A stretch of DNA of 64,000 nt from Pseudomonas cichorii (GTDB lineage Bacteria; Pseudomonadota; Gammaproteobacteria; Pseudomonadales; Pseudomonadaceae): contig NZ_CP074349.1 in the NCBI RefSeq assembly GCF_018343775.1, forward strand, positions 5,136,001-5,200,000, given 5' to 3'. A program made the translations under genes and the position numbers. The notes under the pieces were generated by a model. That model was not told where the DNA came from, did not search any database, and saw only the letters and a list, made by a program, of their open reading frames with translations. This document shows, piece after piece, positions 38,928 to 46,744 of the stretch. The first letter of the stretch is position 1. Every line of letters begins with the position of its first letter.

Positions 38928-39221
38928 TCAACGAGGCAACTCCTCAAGCACCCGGCGCGCATAGTGCGAAGTCGGGAAATTGAAGCGTGTCTGTGAACTC
39001 TGCGGAGCGCCCAAATGCTTGTGGACATAATCTCTGGCGCCGGCCAGATAGGCTTCGTCGTCCAGACGCTCCAAGACTTCGATATCGGCAAGCACCGTCG
39101 ATATATGTTCGCCAAGACGCTCGGCATCGAACTGGAGACGACCGGATTCATCCTCGACCAACGCCTTGGTATTCATCAATATCTCTAACAGTAGAATCCC
39201 TGTCCCGACATCGAACGTCAT
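38928..39221 (-). CDS. Hypothetical protein or fragment upstream of the ilvE relic
   Basis: 97 residues from the ATG at 39221 (MTFDVGTGILLLEILMNT, then an acidic helical part and FNFPTSHYARRVLEELPR). The frame stays open upstream for about 28 codons (ILLECIFRYPKGSEQH) before a stop, so it may be the 3' part of a longer, broken gene. No family recognised. It ends 17 bases before the ilvE fragment on the same strand. The remaining gap to 39457 holds nothing I can identify. Confidence 0.35.
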   Translation of the reverse strand: MTFDVGTGILLLEILMNTKALVEDESGRLQFDAERLGEHISTVLADIEVLERLDDEAYLAGARDYVHKHLGAPQSSQTRFNFPTSHYARRVLEELPR

Positions 39222-39457
39222 GTGCTGCTCCGAGCCTTTCGGGTAACGAAATATACACTCCAGCAGAATGAACTCGGAGATCTCCTGTCAGAAACGAGCG
39301 CTGGCCGGGACAGGCTCTGTACGAAATGTTTTCGAGCGAAGGTGAGCCTGTTTAACGCAGAACACCGAGAGCAGATACATCTTGTACAAAGCCTGGAAGC
39401 CGACCCGAAAGCCGGCACCGGGCTGCTATCGCACCATGTTCAGCATCGCTTCAATGA

Positions 39458-41563
39458 TCAGAAGAAATACCTGACCGACGCGCCTAAGGTCGTGGAGGGT
39501 TGAGGAACAATCACTAGCCCGGTGCTTGTGCCATAGGCGACTTCAGTGCCGTAACGATGGGGCTGAAAGGTGCCGTAAACACTGAATTGGTACTGATCAT
39601 AGTCGTAGGACGCACGAAGGTCATACCGGGTATAGAGCGGCATTTCCTTTTTCTCGGTGCCAACGTAGTAAGGGATGCCGGCAAGATGGTATGCATCGGC
39701 GTTGAGCGTCAGTTGTCCAGCCATGAAGGTGTCGCGGTGCTGAACGCCCGCCTTGTAGGTGTGCTCAGGCACTGCCAACTGCTCGCCGGTGCCAGGTGAA
39801 GGATTGTTGATCGATGCATCGATGATTCGGCCATAGCTGGCGTAAGTGCTGATTGTAGAGGTGACCTGGTAGTTGAAACTGGTCTCCACGCCCTTGCGCG
39901 TGGTGTCGCTGACCTGTTCAAAGACACCGGGCGAGGTTTGCAGCGTTTCGCTGTCGTTCTGGATGTAATAGAACTCGGTGGTACTGGAGAGGCGCTCGGT
40001 AGGACGCACAGTGAAGCCGATGTCATAGGACGTGACTTTGCTTGGTCGAACGCTGCTGTTGATCCGGCCTCCAGTCTCGCTCAGTGGCAATGCGCTGCTG
40101 CTTCCTGAACTGATGTACTCCGCCGCTGGTGACCGGAAGCCTTGAGCCGCGTTGGTGAACAGCTCGAACTGCTCGGTCGGCGTCCACACCAGGCCAAGCT
40201 TCGGCGTAGTGACTGAACTGTTGTAACCGGTATCAGCATCGCGGAACTTCAGATTCTTGATGTCGTAATCAAAGCGGTCGTAGCGAATGCCAGCCAGCAA
40301 TTTCAACGAATCGACCGGCTTGTACTGCCCTTGGGCGAACACGCCGTAAGTGATCAGATCCTGATCGAAGTCAAAGTAGTAGTTCTGCGTCGGTTCGAAG
40401 TTACGGTACTGCTGGCGGAAAGCGTCTCCCTTGTCGCGGCGCACATCGGCACCGACCATCAGCGCCGCCGAGTCTTTGTAAACGAAGTTGTAGGCGACGC
40501 GGCCGCCGTAGATATCGCGGTCATCCTTGCCATAGTTGTGGGTGTTGGTGCCATTGGAGATGCCGCGCACGCGCTTGAAATCTTCAAAGTACGCAGTGTA
40601 AGACAGGCCTTCCTCTCCTTCTGCGGGGGTCCGGTTAAAGACGTAGGTGTTTCGGTTGGCGTTGCCGAAGCCATACAAATTATCAGTGTCGCGACGGCTG
40701 ATCGTGCCCGCCTTGAGAGCAGGGAGGTTCAAATAGCCGTCGTTCTTGAAGTCCGACTCATAGTGGCTGAAGCGGGCCGAGTACTTGGCATCACCGATGA
40801 CCTTGGAGAGCTTCCAGAAGTAGTTGTCGCGGTTGGTCTCGGCGGCCTTTCGATAGCCGTTGGTCTTGTAGGCGTCTGCGATGAACAGCGATTCAAGGCC
40901 GTCATGCTCTCCACCCAGCACCAGGTTCGCACGGCGGCCATCAAAGCTGGCGATGTCCATGCCGATGCTTGAAGCCACATCACCGCCATCGAGCGTCTCG
41001 ATGTTCACCGAGCCTGCGCGGTTCTGATCTCCAGACAGCGCTGATACAGGCCCCTTGATAACGTCGACACGCTTGATCATCTGCGGCGTCAGCCATTCCA
41101 GGAAAACCGGGCCGTGACCGGCCCCACCCTGGCTCGATGGAATGTTCTGCGGTACGCCGTCGACAGTGACCGCCACGTCAGCACCGTGAGTGCCATTGGT
41201 GGTGAAGCCGCGCATACGAAAACCATTACCAGTGTCACCCTGGTCAATATTGTTGGCCACCACGCCCGGCACACGACGATAGATGTTGGAGATATCACGG
41301 TCGACGTTGAGCGTGCGAATGTCTTCCTGGGTAATCGTGGACACTGCCGTCGGCAGGCTTTCCGGTGCGTTGCTCACCTTACTGCGTGTAAGCGGCTTGA
41401 TAGGCCCGGAACTGCTTCCTTCACCTACGACTTCAATCGCATCCAGCTCAGTGCGACTCTCCGCCCCTGATTCCGCTGCCGCAACCGATACACACGAGAA
41501 CATGCCGGTCAGCGCTGCACTTGTAAAAACCCCAACCCTGGCGCGATGTGCAGATCTGTACAT
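39458..41563 (-). CDS. TonB-dependent outer-membrane receptor
   Basis: 701 residues: signal peptide (ending VSVAAAES), a TonB-box region near ELDAIEVVGEG, plug domain (SLPTAVSTITQEDIRTLNVD, FRMRGFTTNG, VFLEWLTPQMIKRVDVIKG) and a 22-strand-type barrel ending in the aromatic residue of LGASVRYFF. There is no N-terminal signalling extension. Start ATG 41563 follows AAGGAAG. The gene is divergent from a periplasmic DUF4198 protein across palindromes that resemble Zur boxes, so zinc (or a zinc chelate) is the best guess for the ligand; iron-siderophore uptake is the alternative. Confidence 0.9.
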   Translation of the reverse strand: MYRSAHRARVGVFTSAALTGMFSCVSVAAAESGAESRTELDAIEVVGEGSSSGPIKPLTRSKVSNAPESLPTAVSTITQEDIRTLNVDRDISNIYRRVPGVVANNIDQGDTGNGFRMRGFTTNGTHGADVAVTVDGVPQNIPSSQGGAGHGPVFLEWLTPQMIKRVDVIKGPVSALSGDQNRAGSVNIETLDGGDVASSIGMDIASFDGRRANLVLGGEHDGLESLFIADAYKTNGYRKAAETNRDNYFWKLSKVIGDAKYSARFSHYESDFKNDGYLNLPALKAGTISRRDTDNLYGFGNANRNTYVFNRTPAEGEEGLSYTAYFEDFKRVRGISNGTNTHNYGKDDRDIYGGRVAYNFVYKDSAALMVGADVRRDKGDAFRQQYRNFEPTQNYYFDFDQDLITYGVFAQGQYKPVDSLKLLAGIRYDRFDYDIKNLKFRDADTGYNSSVTTPKLGLVWTPTEQFELFTNAAQGFRSPAAEYISSGSSSALPLSETGGRINSSVRPSKVTSYDIGFTVRPTERLSSTTEFYYIQNDSETLQTSPGVFEQVSDTTRKGVETSFNYQVTSTISTYASYGRIIDASINNPSPGTGEQLAVPEHTYKAGVQHRDTFMAGQLTLNADAYHLAGIPYYVGTEKKEMPLYTRYDLRASYDYDQYQFSVYGTFQPHRYGTEVAYGTSTGLVIVPQPSTTLGASVRYFF

Positions 41564-41582
41564 GAAGCTATCTTCCTTAAAG

Positions 41583-41599
41583 ATGTTATGTAGTAACAT
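41583..41599. promoter_or_regulatory. Zur-box-like palindrome 1
   Basis: ATGTTATGTAGTAACAT: perfect 6-base arms ATGTTA/TAACAT around TGTAG. It lies 20 bases upstream of the TonB-receptor start. The arms match the outer part of the Zur consensus ATGTTATANTATAACAT. Confidence 0.5.
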
Positions 41600-41611
41600 G
41601 CTACCACCAAC

Positions 41612-41627
41612 ATGTTACATTATAACA
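41612..41627. promoter_or_regulatory. Zur-box-like palindrome 2
   Basis: ATGTTACATTATAACA contains GTTACATTATAAC, one mismatch from the gamma-proteobacterial Zur core GTTATANTATAAC. Its centre is 29 bases from that of palindrome 1, so the pair could bind regulator on one helix face and control both divergent genes. Confidence 0.6.
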
Positions 41628-41737
41628 AATAGCAATTTAGACACGTTTTCAAACCAAGGCGTGGGCACAGGTCTGAGCAGGCATGTTTTTGCTTCCCTGG
41701 CGTTTGAAAAGCTTCACTCATGACATCAGGAAGACCT

Positions 41738-42460
41738 ATGAGATTTGCACTTTCACTGGCTGTAGCAATGGGCGCTCTAAGCACTGGATCAGCCTTTGCC
41801 CATGGCATCTGGACGGAAACACGCTATGGCCATCTTGAGGTCGTTTATGGGCATGGCGCAGAGGATGAAGCCTACGCACCGGAGAAGATCAAAGGCGTAT
41901 GGGCCTACGATCAGAACGGTAAGGGGGTGCCCGTCACCGTTGAGCGACTGGGCGATCACGCTCGCCTGGTGCCTATAGCAAGCCCGGCAGTCGTGACCGT
42001 CGCACTCGACAACGGCATATGGAGCAAGGGCAAGGATGGGAAGTCCGTCAATGCTCCGATGGCGGAAGTACCGGGCGCGGTCAGTGCCAGCCACAGCTAC
42101 AAATACAGCCTGGCAATTCTGGAACCGCACGCCCGTATACCCGATAACTTGAAGCTAGCGATGGTCATTCGCCCATTGAAAGACCCAATGGAGGTCGGTG
42201 TTGGTAACCCACTACCTGTTGAAGTGACTATTGATGGCAAGCCAGCCGCCAACATTGCCCTTCTCGATGACTATCGTGGAATGTCGGATGCCAGTAGCAC
42301 GAAGACCGATGCGCAGGGGCGTGCCAATATCGTCATTCGTAACAACGGGCTGAACATTATTGCCGCCCAAGCCAGAGTGCCGGCAGTTGACGAAAAAGAT
42401 ATCTCGGAACGCAGCCTGTTTACATCCCTGACTTTTGTTGGTGAAAGCCACCGGCACTAA
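41738..42460 (+). CDS. Periplasmic DUF4198-family metal-uptake accessory protein
   Basis: 240 residues with a Sec signal peptide (MRFALSLAVAMGALSTGSAFA) that would leave a mature protein starting HGIWTETRYGHLEVVYGHG. An N-terminal histidine plus further His residues is typical for DUF4198/NikK-like periplasmic metal binders. A beta-rich C-terminal domain follows (LPVEVTIDGKPAANIALLDD). The ATG at 41738 follows AGGAAGACCT. Divergent from the TonB receptor with shared Zur-like operators; together they may move a transition metal across the outer membrane and periplasm. Confidence 0.78.
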   Translation: MRFALSLAVAMGALSTGSAFAHGIWTETRYGHLEVVYGHGAEDEAYAPEKIKGVWAYDQNGKGVPVTVERLGDHARLVPIASPAVVTVALDNGIWSKGKDGKSVNAPMAEVPGAVSASHSYKYSLAILEPHARIPDNLKLAMVIRPLKDPMEVGVGNPLPVEVTIDGKPAANIALLDDYRGMSDASSTKTDAQGRANIVIRNNGLNIIAAQARVPAVDEKDISERSLFTSLTFVGESHRH

Positions 42461-42667
42461 TAAAGGCGAGGGAATTACAAACGTCGGGACGACGTCATGA
42501 GGGGCTGGCTCCTGAAAGAGTTCGGGAGACCAGCATCGGGGTTCAGTGCAGGGTTTTGAAGGTGGGGTTCGTGAGGCGGTGACATAGGACAGATCTGGGA
42601 CAACTTTCGCTATCAGCGGTGAACAGGGGATTGGGGATATCGCCGCTGCATTTAAGCGAAGGGTTGT

Positions 42668-42732
42668 GGACGGAACGCTACGACCTGGGGAGCCGTAACG
42701 TTTCGTCCAGCGCGGGTCAAATGACCCGCGCT
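42668..42732. terminator. Hairpins downstream of the RHS immunity archive
   Basis: A perfect 11-base stem AGCGCGGGTCA/TGACCCGCGCT (42709-42719 with 42722-42732) follows the last immunity gene; next to it GGACGGAACG/CGTTTCGTCC (42668-42707) can form a second stem. No T-run, so a factor-independent role is unproven. The rest of the 42461-42748 gap shows nothing recognisable. Confidence 0.45.
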
Positions 42733-42748
42733 ACAAGGCTTTACGGCT

Positions 42749-43159
42749 TTAGAAAAAGCCGAATGAGATGCTGGCCTTAAGTTGAGAGACATCTGCAATA
42801 ACAGTCGTCGACAAATATCCTTCTTGTGACTCATCGGACGCAGCAACCGGTAAGTCAAAATGAATCTCGGAAAACTCTGGTTGGATCTGACTTTGTATCT
42901 GGAAAAGATGATTGATTCCCCCAAGATGCGTGAGTAACGCAGGGAGCATCTCGCATAACTCGTAGTCATTTAAGAAGTCCAACGAGAAAATTGCGTAAGA
43001 TCGAGTTAATCGTGTTTTGACACCAGGTTTTACTGGCTCACCACGATTTCCGAGTCTTGATGCAGCCACACCTACAAGAGCAACAACTTCCTCAGCAGTG
43101 AGATCAAAGCCTCTGAATGTCAACGAAACTGATTTCGTTCTAACGGACAATGAACTCAT
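42749..43159 (-). CDS. DUF4279 family putative immunity protein
   Basis: 136 residues. The pattern VSLTFRGFDLTAEEVVALVG, SRLGNRGEPV and YAIFSLDF near the N-terminus matches the DUF4279 family, many of which are immunity proteins of polymorphic toxins. Its ATG overlaps the stop of the toxin-tail fragment just upstream (ATGA), the normal layout of a toxin/immunity pair. It keeps an open frame although its toxin is only a fragment. Last gene of the leftward RHS cluster. Confidence 0.7.
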   Translation of the reverse strand: MSSLSVRTKSVSLTFRGFDLTAEEVVALVGVAASRLGNRGEPVKPGVKTRLTRSYAIFSLDFLNDYELCEMLPALLTHLGGINHLFQIQSQIQPEFSEIHFDLPVAASDESQEGYLSTTVIADVSQLKASISFGFF

Positions 43160-43380
43160 AACTGTTCTTTCCCTGAGTCATTCTTACCATCCCATATCCA
43201 CTTTTGCCCCGTTGTCTTATCGTTATAGATATTCACTCGACCATCACCTCGCCCCTTATTTGCATCGTGAGCATCGTTATATCCGGCGTCCTGAGCCGCA
43301 GCATCTGCGGCTTTGTTTCCTTTGATCTTGTCTAAGTTATTCTCGTCCGGCTCTGCTGGATTGTTTGCCGCATCCGAAGC
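43156..43380 (-). pseudogene. Orphan RHS toxin tail (resembles polymorphic toxin type 33)
   Basis: 74 codons without a start: SDAANNPAEPDENNLDKIKG, AAAQDAGYNDAHDANKGRG, VNIYNDKTTGQKWIWDGK and the end KEQL. From memory this resembles the C-terminal Ntox33-type domains of RHS proteins. It is preceded directly by the stop of the broken immunity gene and its own stop overlaps the DUF4279 start. No RHS core or transport domain is attached, so it is a displaced tip that could only act after recombination onto an RHS core. Confidence 0.65.
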
Positions 43381-43796
43381 CTAAGCTATAAGCTCAAGGC
43401 TGAAACTCTTGGCTAAAATTATTATCGTCGCCCCATAAACTGGCTCAATTTCCAAAAGACTCAATTTACCGTCACGAACATAAGATAATTTTTCTGTAGA
43501 ACGCCCCATTCAAGTTCAGATAAACTTGAAGCCTTACCTCTCATCAGAAAAAATAGACGCTTTGATGTATCTGAATTGCTCCTATCAAGATCGTCGCCAT
43601 CAAATCTATTTACTCGATCAATAATATTAGAAATTCGCATTTCATTCGCAACGAAATCATCGACGCCAGTTGCGATAATCTATTGTCTACCTTTGCCATC
43701 GCATGCACATGCAACATTAGTTCTTATTTCTTTGTTCAATGCATTGACGTGTACGCTATCAATAGTTGACTCGACCAAAACTCCCCAACTGTTCAT
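43381..43796 (-). pseudogene. Broken immunity-like gene
   Basis: Starts at ATG 43796 after AAGGAG (MNSWGVLVESTIDSVHVNAL). A TAG interrupts the frame at 43680-43682 (after GKGRQ), reading goes on (IIATGVDDFVANEMRISNII, LFFLMRGKASSLSELEWG), and a frameshift near 43500 is needed to reach the C-terminal part (STEKLSYVRDGKLSLLEIEP ending ELIA). The length of 416 bases is not a multiple of three. The start overlaps the stop of the His-rich toxin tail. No family recognised. Confidence 0.65.
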
Positions 43797-44008
43797 ATCA
43801 GCTCCTTCTTATTGCACGGTGAGTAGTTACGACGGAGATGCTCTCCACCCCCGTTTTCCCACTCATGAACGTGCGGCGTTTCATGACCTTTGTGTGGCTG
43901 GTCATAATCCCTTTTGGGCTTACCCTCATTATGGATATGCAGATAAAAACTTACCTTACCCACATCACCAAGCGAAAAGAGCTTCCGTGTAGCTCCCCCC
44001 TCTAACGT
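43793..44008 (-). pseudogene. Orphan His-rich toxin tail
   Basis: 71 codons after an in-frame TAG, no start codon: TRKLFSLGDVGKVSFYLHIH, NEGKPKRDYDQPHKGHETPH, VHEWENGGGEHLRRN. The dense His/Glu pattern suggests a metal-dependent nuclease-type toxin end, an inference from composition. Its TGA overlaps the ATG of the broken immunity gene. Its 5' half is duplicated at 45361-45495. Confidence 0.6.
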
Positions 44009-44103
44009 CTAACAATATCCTTTTAAAGAGATTGCTTTTTTAAATGAATATTAAAACAACTTGTGTTGAAAAAATCAAAAAACGAGAAAACATATACTAT
44101 CAT
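43928..44103. repeat. Direct duplication, copy B
   Basis: About 175 bases that match 45403-45581 in the same orientation with scattered substitutions and a 2-base indel (shared blocks such as CACATCACCAAGCGAAAAGA and AAAGAGATTGCTTTTTTAAA). It contains the 5' half of the His-rich tail and the 3' end of the 181-residue immunity gene. Confidence 0.9.
44023..44103 (-). pseudogene. Remnant of the C-terminus of the 181-residue immunity gene
   Basis: 26 codons ending FFDFFNTSCFNIHLKKQSL, the same C-terminus as the gene at 45500-46045. It is part of duplication copy B; the rest of the gene is missing. By chance or selection its ATG overlaps the stop of the ORF upstream. Confidence 0.75.
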
Positions 44104-44390
44104 TTATCCAACTCCACTGGGCGAGTACTCCAATTGGGACCGGGAATACCTCCCATGAGACCGCCCCAACCGCATACTGTTCCGTCCGGATTTAACTGAG
44201 CTCCTGCCAAGACTCCTGCGCGCCCTGGGACCCCTGATACAACTCCACCACTTGGAATATTCTGCCTCCAGTCCTCTTCACAGCTAGTATCTAGAGGCGG
44301 TGGCAAAAGACATATAGCGAAGGAAACACCGGCAAAAAGCCGGTGCCAGAGAAATCCCTCTCTGTAAAATTTATAAAAACTATAACTTAC
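44100..44390 (-). other. Open frame without start codon, possible toxin-tail fragment
   Basis: 96 codons from a TAA to the TGA at 44100. A hydrophobic stretch (LFAGVSFAICLLPPPL) is followed by a Gly-rich end (GVVSGVPGRAGVLAGAQLNP, GWGGLMGGIPGPNW). An internal ATG at 44306 gives 68 residues. It overlaps the end of the 93-residue gene by 11 bases. It could be a tail remnant or a small lipoprotein-like piece; no family recognised. Confidence 0.3.
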
Positions 44391-44661
44391 TTATAAATCC
44401 AGCTTCCACTTTTATGTAATCTCCCGATTGCATTTCAACAATTAGAGCATGCTCCCCCCCCTCATTAACAAGGTAAATTGCCTCGTTAATTGAAACACTT
44501 TCACCCCAAGGATTCCTTCTTGGTATGGTTACACTCTTTAGCTCGTTGATCTCGATAAATCTAACCATGGACATCGAGTCCTTAAGTTCGATTTTTGCCA
44601 CTCCACGAGCCCAATCAACGTGAATCGACTGTAGGGTCCAATCATGCATTTTCTTCACCAA
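44380..44661 (-). CDS. Small putative immunity protein
   Basis: 93 residues: MHDWTLQSIHVDWARGVAKI, then VRFIEINELKSVTIPRRNPW and IVEMQSGDYIKVEA. Start ATG at 44661; an internal ATG (MHDW, five codons in) is equally likely. I recall similar small proteins next to RHS and CDI toxins, but no named family is certain. AT-rich. 21 bases after the 159-residue gene, same strand. Confidence 0.5.
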   Translation of the reverse strand: MVKKMHDWTLQSIHVDWARGVAKIELKDSMSMVRFIEINELKSVTIPRRNPWGESVSINEAIYLVNEGGEHALIVEMQSGDYIKVEAGFISKL

Positions 44662-44682
44662 ACAAAAAGCTTTTCTTTCAGC

Positions 44683-45162
44683 CTACACCTCGGAGAGGAA
44701 TAGAAATCTTTCGTCAGGAATATCAACATTGATAAGAAAATCAAAAATATAATCAGCCTCATCCCGAACAAACAAGAAGAGGTATTGATTACTTGGCGAT
44801 ATTGCCGCTTGTTTCCCCAAAAGTTTGTTCAGAAATATTCGCGGCTTCCACAGTACTATTTCACCATCGGGGTGTAGACGATAGACAACCCCTTTCCGCC
44901 CACCTTCTTTAATAGCCGGTTTAACAGGCACAACATCCCAATCAACTCTATTATCTCCGGCAGACACAACCAAATGCCATCCATTATTAAAACTTAAAAC
45001 TAAAGAATCACCACCTAACTCATAAGCGACTACAAAACCACCCCCAATCAAATCACATTTTTCTTTACGCTCCTTCGTCACCCTAGAAAGAGCAACTGCG
45101 TTAGGCAGCGAGTCATATGCATGGGGAGTAATACCTCGGACAACACTTACAACATGCTCCAC
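44683..45162 (-). CDS. Unknown protein in the RHS cluster (putative immunity)
   Basis: 159 residues, start GTG at 45162 with GGAGG five bases upstream. Visible: ITPHAYDSLPNAVALSRVTK, VLSFNNGWHLVVSAG, YRLHPDGEIVLWKPR and a hydrophobic-acidic C-terminus (DYIFDFLINVDIPDERF). No family recognised. The position between toxin-tail pieces suggests immunity, by context only. Confidence 0.45.
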   Translation of the reverse strand: MEHVVSVVRGITPHAYDSLPNAVALSRVTKERKEKCDLIGGGFVVAYELGGDSLVLSFNNGWHLVVSAGDNRVDWDVVPVKPAIKEGGRKGVVYRLHPDGEIVLWKPRIFLNKLLGKQAAISPSNQYLFLFVRDEADYIFDFLINVDIPDERFLFLSEV

Positions 45163-45360
45163 ACAAACCTCCGCACCTTAAACCGAACGCTTAACTACCA
45201 GTACCTTTTACCCTAGGTGATTCATGACCACCAGCACACTTTCCAGCTTGAATTCAGCGACAAGCCCGATGCTGCACCCGACACAAAAACACCAACCCTA
45301 TACAAACTTTTTATTCGACTACCACTCCAGAATATTCAGCCGTTTAACAACCCCACTTAT

Positions 45361-45495
45361 TCAAAATAAGACACTTGGATTTGGGGCTGCGACTATGCCC
45401 AAATTATAGGCATGCAGGTAAAAACTTACTTTACCCACATCACCAAGCGAAAAGAGCTTCCGTGTAGTTTTCTCTCCCCTAACGCCTAACAACAT
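45361..45495 (-). pseudogene. Truncated copy of the His-rich toxin tail
   Basis: 44 codons from ATG 45495: LLGVRGEKTTRKLFSLGDVG, KVSFYLHAYNLGIVAAPN, then a stop. It shares TRKLFSLGDVGKVSFYLH with the tail at 43793-44008 and diverges just where copy A of the duplication ends. It begins five bases after the stop of the 181-residue immunity gene. The 45163-45360 gap has no recognisable gene. Confidence 0.6.
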
Positions 45496-45581
45496 CCTTT
45501 CAAAGAGATTGCTTTTTTAAATGGATATTAAAACAACTCGTGTTGAAAAAATCAAAAAAACAGGAAGATAGATTATCATCA
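45403..45581. repeat. Direct duplication, copy A
   Basis: Partner of 43928-44103. Offset is 1475-1477 bases. The sequence between the copies carries the 159- and 93-residue genes and an orphan ORF. Confidence 0.9.
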
Positions 45582-46045
45582 TCTACAGAGATCACACCAA
45601 ACCCTGTGTCGTCGTGTGGATACACAATTACGGATGCAGCCTTTGAAAATATAAATAAATGACCGCACACACCGCCCAACGCCATAATTATGTAGCAAGC
45701 ACTAGCAAGACCAGACTGTCTAAAGTCATTGCTTTTCAATGGCAAGACTCTAAAACTGCATGACTCATCATATTCATCACTAATGAAGCCAGATGCAGAC
45801 TCTATAAAACTCTCAAAATCAGCACCTTCATATCCATAGATTTTTTTTAGCTCACTCCCACTCCCCTTGAAAGCCATTGTAGTAAATAAGACAACCTCGC
45901 CCCCAACCGAGCTAAGAAAACTTTCAAAAATATCGAGCGCATAATCCGCTCCCGACCTGGCATCATCCCCGGCATGATCAATATACCCTAGAAACCCCTT
46001 AGAAGATGAGTAACTATGCAAATCTATACATTTAGAAATATCCAT
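45500..46045 (-). CDS. Unknown protein in the RHS cluster (putative immunity)
   Basis: 181 residues from ATG 46045 (a GTG lies one codon upstream, directly abutting the stop of a toxin-tail fragment). Acidic and Ser-rich: HSYSSSKGFLGYIDHAGDDA, DYALDIFESFLSSVGGEVV, then a hydrophobic helix (CYIIMALGGVCGHLFIFS) and the end CFNIHLKKQSL. No family recognised. The abutting tail fragment upstream suggests immunity. Its last 25 codons are duplicated at 44023-44103. Confidence 0.5.
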   Translation of the reverse strand: MDISKCIDLHSYSSSKGFLGYIDHAGDDARSGADYALDIFESFLSSVGGEVVLFTTMAFKGSGSELKKIYGYEGADFESFIESASGFISDEYDESCSFRVLPLKSNDFRQSGLASACYIIMALGGVCGHLFIFSKAASVIVYPHDDTGFGVISVDDDNLSSCFFDFFNTSCFNIHLKKQSL

Positions 46046-46048
46046 CAC

Positions 46049-46183
46049 TCACTTATCAATATTAATAATTGCTCCGCCATCAGATACAGTAATTTTACTT
46101 CCTTTCTTAGTAGAAACACTAGGCTTCGGCCCGCTCCATGCTGCAGCTACCGAAAGATAGGTGGGGCATGGGGCCGATACGTT
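46049..46183 (-). pseudogene. Orphan toxin-tail fragment
   Basis: 45 codons, no start: LSVAAAWSGPKPSVSTKKGS, KITVSDGGAIINIDK, stop. It abuts the 181-residue putative immunity gene with no gap. Probably the last part of a displaced RHS tip. Homology not recognised. Confidence 0.4.
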
Positions 46184-46193
46184 TCATCAGTAA

Positions 46194-46319
46194 TCAGGTG
46201 AACAGGAAAAACCAATCTGATTGACGAATGAAGGTCTTGAGCGAAGGCGACAGATAACCGACCAATTGGTTAGGTAGAAATTCAAGTGGGGCATCGATCT
46301 GATTCAGAAATTTGATTTC
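46194..46319 (-). other. Short open fragment of unknown origin
   Basis: 41 codons between stops: EIKFLNQIDAPLEFLPNQLV, GYLSPSLKTFIRQSDWFFLF. More GC-rich than the sequence on either side. It may be a piece of an immunity or toxin gene. The sequence 46320-46435 holds nothing recognisable. Confidence 0.25.
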
Positions 46320-46435
46320 CTATCGTGGGTACAAGACAACATATCACTTACATATAAGCTTCATAAAGATGAGAGCCTACTTACTAAAAACACTGAAACC
46401 TAGCACTAAAAATACACCATCCGCCTAAAATAGTA

Positions 46436-46744
46436 TCACCTCAAACAACTTCCATCTGGATTTACAGCATCCTCATCCACTCTATTCGGATAGTAAACTT
46501 TCTTTTCATCCAACTCATAAAAAACAATTCCATGAATCCCCTGCGAATGTAATTTTCGCACAGGGCGACTCCATATACTATTGAACACCCTATCAAGTTC
46601 CGACTCGCTTTCTCTCGAATAAACCTCATCAATAAAAGCGATATTTGTTCCCTGAGGAAATATTTTATCAAACTCTTCCTCTGTGGCTGAAAAGATATCG
46701 TAAACACAATTTTTTGCGCCATCTATTATCTGGATATTTTTCAT
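46436..46744 (-). CDS. Putative immunity protein
   Basis: 102 residues from ATG 46744 (MKNIQIIDGAKNCVYDIFSA), with GTNIAFIDEVYSRESESE and GIHGIVFYELDEKKVYYPNR. The frame is open to an ATG at 46873 (MAKIIPSDRFFPKSVACKEC), but that N-terminal part looks like the end of a toxin tail fused in frame. AAGG precedes ATG 46744. I recall similar proteins next to RHS toxins of Pseudomonas, without a firm family name. Confidence 0.55.
   Translation of the reverse strand: MKNIQIIDGAKNCVYDIFSATEEEFDKIFPQGTNIAFIDEVYSRESESELDRVFNSIWSRPVRKLHSQGIHGIVFYELDEKKVYYPNRVDEDAVNPDGSCLR

Noticed and set aside
41583..41627. Fur box for the TonB receptor
   Set aside because: The palindromes lack the GATAAT repeats of a Fur site; they fit the GTTA...TAAC arms of Zur boxes better.
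42461..42748. Insertion-sequence end next to the RHS island
   Set aside because: The stretch has hairpins and GC-richer sequence but no terminal inverted repeat with target duplication and no transposase remnant that I can read.
46049..46435. CRISPR-like or tandem repeats in the AT-rich RHS region
   Set aside because: No regularly spaced repeat was found; the only true repeat is the 175-bp direct duplication.
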